From the NCBI RefSeq assembly GCF_902167145.1, contig NC_050096.1:78054683-78118682 (forward strand): a stretch of DNA of 64,000 nucleotides, read 5' to 3'. The stretch comes from Zea mays (taxonomy: Eukaryota > Streptophyta > Magnoliopsida > Poales > Poaceae). Below are positions 58,638 to 64,000 of this stretch, one piece after another. The position numbers and the translations under genes were made by a program. Below the pieces are notes generated by a model. That model made no database searches. It was not told the DNA's origin and saw nothing but the letters and a program-made list of their open reading frames with translations. Numbering within the stretch: the stretch's first letter is position 1; every line of letters begins with the position of its first letter.

Positions 58638-59550
58638 TAAGTGAGTATAAAAGTTTTTAGTCAAAAGACCGTCAACCATACATACCTTGGATACTTCTCA
58701 TGATCTAAAATAACTTTAAAGAAGTGATTACTAAGAAAGTACTATAGTTTCAAATGCTTACAAAATCCTTCTGTTCTGATATATATCTTCCAAGGCTCCA
58801 AGATGGCAAATTTTCAGAGGTTAAGGCCACTCATACCAAGAGAATGCATTTGTCAAATATGGCCCATGACTCGAGGCTGTTACATAATTGATAGTTAATA
58901 ATTGAAGCATAGCAAGGCGCTCATGGATATCAAATACTGACAGAATAATTCATCGAAGAGGTAAAAAGGGCACAAATACAACTCTTAAATAATCATGTCT
59001 GTTCTACCAAAGCTCTCAGGACTTTTGGATGGCAATGACCCTACACAGAATGACAACATTACACAGTTTGAGTACATAAAAAGCAGCATGACAAACAATG
59101 TAGTATACCAAGATAAATTTTCTAACATCCGGTTTGTTTTGATAGCAAATAGTTTCCAGTCACATCCTTCAAAAACCATACAACTGGTGGCCCTGATTTT
59201 TGTTTGTGTAGAAGGAGCAGTGAGACAACAAAGTAGAATGCAATACAGTGATCTGATGAGCTTGTAAAACACTCCCTACCACATGATTGCCAGATAAAGT
59301 ACTTGGATCTAGATAAAACAGTTACATCTACATTCTACAACCTGAACTTGAGTGACATTAGTTTATCTCATTAGTCAGCAGTAATCAATACGTTCCAAGT
59401 GCACACAAACGCTTACACAGCAGCAATGTAGCACCATTAAGACAAAAAGAATACCTGAGTAATCAGGCCAAGCTGGCATGGGCTGAATCTAGGGAGGACC
59501 ATGATCTAGTAATTCTAGGATTGGACAGGTGTATAAGTACTTTCAGTCAA
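58638..59550. other. Helitron interior right of the retrotransposon nest, no exon recognised
   Basis: AT-rich, intron-like sequence continuing from 26762 once the nest is removed. The 95-codon minus frame at 58985-59272 is hydrophobic but matches nothing known to me and overlaps a plus frame. Confidence 0.4.
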
Positions 59551-59850
59551 TGCAGCAGAACAAGTAAAAATGTAGTAGAATGCAAAATCACAAGAGCTAA
59601 ATCTAGTACGGGTAATTCTAGGAATGTACTTGATAGTGAAGCCATCATCCTCGACGCGGGTCTTCACAAGGGAGTCTGTAACCCTCTTCTCGAGCTATCA
59701 ATGCAGCAGAACAAGTAAAAATGTAGTATAATGCAAAATCACAAGAGCTAAATCTAGTCCGGGTAATCCTAGGAATGTACTTGATAGTGATGCCATCATC
59801 CTCGACGCGGGTCTTCACAAGGGAGTCTGGAACCCTCTTTCCGAGCTCCT
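59551..59850. repeat. 151-bp tandem duplication
   Basis: TGCAGCAGAACAAGTAAAAA begins at 59551 and again at 59702. The two units match over about 147 bp with a handful of changes and include the 3' part of the RAD52-like exon and its flanking intron. Confidence 0.92.
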
Positions 59851-59917
59851 TGAGCACCTCGGCGAGCTGCTTGCCGATGCTCTCGGTGAGGGCAACAACC
59901 TCGCTGCCGGCGAAGTC
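59779..59917 (-). pseudogene. Captured exon, tentatively RAD52-like
   Basis: The minus strand reads FAGSEVVALTESIGKQLAEV, LKELGKRVPDSLVKTRVEDD, GITIKYIP. The motif LKELGKRVPDSLVKTR..DD...KYIP recalls the segment before the RAD52 domain of plant RAD52-like organelle proteins. I give this from memory and moderate similarity only. The exon's 3' part is duplicated at 59628-59700. Confidence 0.4.
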
Positions 59918-60424
59918 ACAACATCCTAGCGCGGAGCGGCGGCAGTGGTCGAGCGCGGGCTGGGGCGGCGACGATGGCTAGGCGAGAGGGAGGCGCGGGG
60001 AGGAGGGAGGGGAGAAAGGAAACGACAGATCGGTGGCGGGGATCAGGAACGACGGATCCAGGCGGCCATGGCGACCGCGAATGCCACCACGTTCCTCGAC
60101 CACGTTCCGCGAATGCCATCACGTTCCTCGGTGGCGGGGACCGGGGCTGAGGCCGGGGGCCGCGTCCGCACAGGGGCCGCCCTCGCCGGGGCCATGCAAG
60201 GCCGGCGCGCCTGCGCAGGGATCGCGGCCGCCGCCGGGACCGCGCCCGCCGGTGGGGCCGGGGCTTAATGTCGCGTCGCCGCCAGGGCTGGGGCTCGGGG
60301 CCGGTGCCGCCATGGCCGGATCTCCAGCACCCGCGCCGTGGCCGGGGCCGGGGACGCCGCGCCGCACCGCCATGGAGCCGCGCCGGTCGTGCCTGGTCGC
60401 CCGCGTGCCAGGGTCGCCGATGCG

Positions 60425-60540
60425 CCCGCGCCGTCACGGGGGTTGGCCGGAGAGACGCTCTCGTCGGGCACATGGGAGAGTGCGAAGGCGAGGTTGACCG
60501 CGACCGCCTCCCCCGGCTTGCAGCACAGCCTGGACGCATG
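60425..60540 (-). pseudogene. Captured fragment of a GRAS-domain transcription factor (tentative)
   Basis: The minus strand reads CKPGEAVAVNLAFALSHVPD, ESVSPANPRDG. GRAS proteins have RPGEALAVNF..LHH.PDESV...NHRDR after the VHIID block. Only about 30 residues match; the surrounding GC-rich DNA gives open frames in all directions that I do not support. Confidence 0.55.
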
Positions 60541-60764
60541 CACGATGTTGAAACGGGTTCGAGGATGGACCTGCTCGATTCGGAGGATGGAAGGAACCGC
60601 CGCTGCTTGATCCGCGGGCGGGATTCGAGGATGGGGCTGCGGGGGTTCGAGGATGGAAGCCGCGGGATTCGAGGATCGAGCGCGGAGGACGGATGGAGCG
60701 CGGAGGGAGGCGGAGGGAGTGCGACGGCAGAACATCCTGGACTGTGAACGCCTACAATACAAAT

Positions 60765-60781
60765 ATAAGGAGTAGTAGAGA
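60765..60781 (-). other. Helitron 5' terminus
   Basis: The minus strand reads A (host) then TCTCTACTACTCCTTAT, the standard start of maize-type Helitrons. Confidence 0.85.
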
Positions 60782-61497
60782 TTTTATTAGCTGTATTGAA
60801 TGTCTATTAGTAAAAAGTACAACTAGTGACGCTAAAACTCGTACAATAAAAAACGTGTCTTTTCATTTGAAATTTTGTATGGAGACGGTATATTTAAATT
60901 AATTATATAATAATTTTTTTACAATAATTTTGCTTGAAAATACAATTATACAAAACTAGTTAAATTTCAAATCAATTAGCTTCTTAAAACGAGATGTATA
61001 ATTTTTTTACGGATCGGAGCCCACATAAGAGCGAAATGCGACGACATGACTAGTCTTCCACTTTGGCATGTGAGCCGGCACCTATGGCCCTTAAAGCGGC
61101 CTTTATTTTAAGCAAAGTCGGCAAGAAGGGAAGGAAGACACGTATCTATTTTTCATCATCAATTCATCATAGTACGTATAAAAGGAAAGAAAAAAACACT
61201 TTTGTTTGGAGGAAAATAAAGGAAATATATACGGCCATTGGTTGGTAAAATAACCTACCTAAGAAACAAGTCAGTGTAAATTAATATATAAAAAATCATC
61301 AAGCGGTAGCTTAACAGATGACTTTGGTCTAAAAACTAGTAAAGGAAAGATCCCCTTGAAAGCAAATCTCTTGCCAGCTAGAGCGAGGACCTTCGTGCTA
61401 TATTTATGTGGAAGGTTAACCTTTTTAGACATTGGCGTCTCATCATCGTGTTCTAAACAGGAGCCTTTTACATTATAATGCATCTTTTATATATATA
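60782..61497. other. DNA between the two Helitrons, no gene recognised
   Basis: AT-rich; frames of at most 70 codons with no recognisable product. It ends in an AT dinucleotide run (TTTTATATATATA), a typical Helitron target. Confidence 0.5.
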
Positions 61498-62134
61498 TCT
61501 CTACTACTTATTAAGTAAGCAATAGTAGCCTGCCTCTGACGTGTTCTGCCAACGATGTGTTCTGCTGTTCTGCCGCCAGAGCCGTACTCGCGATGGCAAA
61601 AAACTTATCTTAGTGCAGCACCAGAGCAGGAGGAGTCGGAGTGAGCAATAGTCAATCCACAAAAACGCTTATAAGATACGTTTCATCTCTCTCAGTAGCC
61701 GGTATGGCACTAATTAAACAAACCCATAACAGCGCATGTGTGCGGCCCAACGATTCGTGTGGCCCAGCGATTGGTGCGGCCCAGTGTCCCTCGCACCCAA
61801 CTTCCCTATGCGAACGACGCCTGTCATCCTCTTCAGCAACCTTTGCCTCTGCGACGGCGCCGCACGCACGAGCTCCACTCCCGTGACCTCCTCCCCCATG
61901 ACCTCAACCGCCGCTAGCTCTACCACTTCCGCACGCTCCCTGTGCACGACCTCAACCTCGCCCGATTCAGCGCACACGAGGGAGAGGAACCCAAGGTCGC
62001 ACACGTCACCGCCATCTTGCAATTCGCAACTGCCGCCGCCCATGGCCGAAACCCCTCGCCCCACCTCGTCTCTCCTCTCGACGTGTCGGAGCTCACCCCT
62101 GTGCGCCCCCAATAAGCCACCGCGCGCCCCTCAG

Positions 62135-62214
62135 CTCGGCTGCAGCGCCTGCTCCTCTTCGGGGTCCGCTCCCTCTCGGCTGCAGCGCCTGCTCCTCTTC
62201 AGGGTCCGCTCCCT
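62135..62214. repeat. 40-bp perfect-like tandem duplication
   Basis: CTCGGCTGCAGCGCCTGCTC is followed by CTCTTCGGGGTCCGCTCCCT at 62135-62174, and again at 62175-62214 with one change. Confidence 0.92.
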
Positions 62215-62299
62215 CTGAGGCATACTCGACGCGTCGCAAGAGATCGGGGTCGCCTCCTCGCCGTGTTGGAGCCTCGGAGAACGACCTCTCGTACCAAGT

Positions 62300-63735
62300 G
62301 CGCGTCACCGCCTCGAGTTCGCCCTCTACGAGGCCGGCATCGACCTCATCCATGTCGACCACCCCGAGTTCGCCCTCTCCCAGGCGGCCGCGATCATGGA
62401 GCAGTTCAAGAAGCCGGACCGCGACCGCGACGTCGATAAGCTCTTCTCGCTTGTGGGGAAAGAAAGGAAGAATCAGACTCAGCCCATGGACCCGCCCGGG
62501 ATGTCGTGCTATCCGAGCTCTTCGGACACCAGAAGGAGGCGCTGGGGTGGATGGTGCACCGGGAGGAGTCCGCCGACCTGCCGCCCTTCTGGCAAGAAGG
62601 TGAAGATGGGGGATTCGAGAACGTGCTTACCAATCAAAAGACAGAGAAACGACCGTCGCCGTTAAAGGGCGGGATCTTCGCTGATGATATGGGGCTAGGG
62701 AAGACGCTTACACTCCTGTCATTGATTGGAAGGACTAAAGCTCGCAATGTGGGTGTGAAGAAGGCTAGAGGAAGCAAGAGGAGGAAGGTTGAGGACGGAG
62801 GGAGGGGTCGCGGACCACGCTTGTGGTCTGCCCACCCTCGGTGTTCTCATCTTGGGTGACACAACTGGAGGTGTACTTGAAAGCAGGCAGCCTGAAAGTC
62901 TACATGTACCATGGCGAGCGGACGAGAGATAAGAAGGAGCTGTTGAAGTACGACCTCGTTCTTACCACCTACAGCATCTTGGGGACAGAATTTGAGCAGG
63001 AGGACTCACCGGTGAAGGATATCGAGTGGTTTCGTGTGATCCTGGATGAAGCCCATGTGATCAAGAACTCTGCAGCACGGCAGACGAAGGCGGTTATCGC
63101 TCTGAATGCAGAGAGGCGGTGGGTGGTCACTGGGACACCCATTCAGAACAGCTCATTTGATTTATACACCCTCATGGCATTTTTGAGATTCTAGCCTTTC
63201 TCAATAAAGAGCTGCTGGCAGAGCTTGATCCAGCACCCCTTAGAGAAAGGAAGTAAGACTGGATTGTCACGGTTGCAAGTAAGTTGACCTGAATTTTCCT
63301 GTCTTCTTAATTTTCACCATATAGGACATCGATTAATTTGGTGTTTTAAACAGTGCATGCTCAAAGTGATCTAAAAATACTTATCTTTCACTCACAAATT
63401 TTGAGTTTCTTTTGTGTGCTTATCCCAGAACCTCTTAGGTGCTATTTCATTGCGGAGAATCAAAGAGATGGACGATGGAAACAAGAGCATGGTTGAACTT
63501 CCCTCCAAAACTGTTTTGGCTTGTTATATTGATCTTTCTGCAGAGGAGCGTGAATACTATGATTAGATTGAATAGGAAGGGACGAACAAAATGCAGGAAT
63601 TCGGTGACAGAGATTCGATTTTGGGTAATTACTCAACCGTTCTTTATTTCATTCTGAGGCTCCGCCAGCTATGTGATGATGTTGCATTGTGTCCTTTAGA
63701 CATGAAAGCATTGTTTCCTGCAAACTCTATCAAAG
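62300..63735 (+). pseudogene. Captured RAD5/HLTF-type SNF2 helicase gene fragment
   Basis: Exon 1 (about 62300-63278) reads ALSQAAAIMEQFKKPDRDRD, then LFGHQKEALGWMVHREES, GGIFADDMGLGKTLTLLSLI (Walker A), LVVCPPSVFSSWVTQLE, YDLVLTTYSILGTEF, FRVILDEAHVIKNSAARQTK (DEAH box), RRWVVTGTPIQNSSFDLYTL and FLRF. After a GT-AG intron (63279-63428), exon 2 (63429-63735) gives LLGAISLRRIKEMDDGNKSM, VELPSKTVLACYIDLSAEER, EYYD, two stops, and DRDSILGNYSTVLYFILRLR, QLCDDVALCPLDMKALFPAN before a GTATG donor. This is the order in plant SMARCA3-like/RAD5-type chromatin and repair helicases (HIRAN-SNF2-RING-HELICc). A frameshift near 62815 and stops at 63192 and in exon 2 abolish the product; RING and HELICc would lie beyond the window if present. 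Confidence 0.85.
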
Positions 63736-64000
63736 GTATGCCCTTTTTTATACTTTTATCTTAACTCTGCCTTTTTGTTATCATGATATTGTATGGCCAT
63801 AGCAAGCCTTTCATCTGCCCTACTCGATAGTTGAGATGTGCTAACTCAAATGAGCTGGACTTGTTTCTTAAATAATATAAATATGTCAAGCATTGTATTG
63901 TTAGTTTTCATGCCCAATTTCATGAAGTATTATTTAGCTTTTTTAGAAAGGAATTCTATCTTGTTTTATTTACAACCAAATGACAAGTAGTAATTGTTTT
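63736..64000 (+). other. Intron of the SNF2 fragment or Helitron interior
   Basis: It begins at the GTATG donor and is AT-rich to the end of the window. No acceptor with a recognisable exon was found. Confidence 0.5.

Larger units (their letters stand above)
61498..64000 (+). mobile_element. Second Helitron, 5' end and captured SNF2 gene; continues beyond the window
   Basis: The sequence A then TCTCTACTACTTATTAAG at 61497-61515 fits the Helitron 5' end and the A/T insertion rule. The captured gene fragment lies on the same strand 3' of it. The CTAG end is not in the window, so the call rests on one terminus plus the gene-fragment content. Confidence 0.68.

Noticed and set aside
59916..60539. 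Minus-strand frame of 207 codons, Arg/Pro-rich
   Set aside because: Random open frame in GC-rich DNA; another frame of the same stretch holds the GRAS-like motif.

Overview
The window is plant nuclear DNA from a large, repeat-rich grass genome and most likely maize (Zea mays) or a close relative. The evidence is a pair of Sirevirus (Ty1/copia) retrotransposons whose LTRs carry the CACCGGACTGTCCGGTG palindrome, Tat- and Tekay-type Ty3/gypsy elements, a CACTA element, and Helitrons with maize-style ends that carry exon-sized gene fragments with introns kept. I see no intact host gene, no tRNA or rRNA, and no CRISPR array. Almost every coding stretch belongs to a mobile element or is a captured or decayed gene fragment.

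Layout. 1-4932: the 3' part of a decayed CACTA element (TNP2-type transposase with two in-frame stops and a lost C-terminal half, then a nine-exon second gene, then subterminal repeats and the CACTA terminus). 4933-8020: old repeats, including a tandem duplication, a hAT MITE with its 8-bp target duplication, the C-terminal half of an ancient gypsy integrase, and half of a Harbinger-type MITE. 8021-17296: a Tekay/Del-type gypsy retrotransposon on the minus strand, inserted into that MITE. 17297-20911: the rest of the MITE and of the old integrase, a PhzF-like exon, and two diverged repeat units.

20912-60781: one Helitron on the minus strand, about 8 kb by itself. It carries exons of a pectin acetylesterase, a NUP155-type nucleoporin, an ARF-GAP and a DEAD-box RNA helicase, and probably GRAS and RAD52-like pieces. 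It is split by a 31.9-kb nest of retrotransposons. The outer member of the nest is a Tat-lineage gypsy element (26763-58632). Two Sireviruses sit inside it: one on the plus strand (34592-43562) with open gag and pol, and one on the minus strand (46342-55752) with one frameshift and one stop. All three have matching 5-bp target duplications. Differences between LTR pairs counted by eye (about 5%, 0.8% and 0.3%) agree with the nesting order. 61498 to the end: the start of a second Helitron, on the plus strand, carrying exons of a RAD5/HLTF-type SNF2 gene.

How the parts relate. All the recognised exons inside the first Helitron lie on its own plus sense, and nine in a row (23930-21594) keep usable GT-AG splice sites. 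A transcript could therefore join pectin acetylesterase to NUP155 in frame and then run to the natural ARF-GAP stop. This chimeric exon array, together with the terminal motifs found 40 kb apart, is the most interesting content of the window. Coordinates and translations come from reading the sequence directly. Family names rest on remembered domain motifs and not on a database search.
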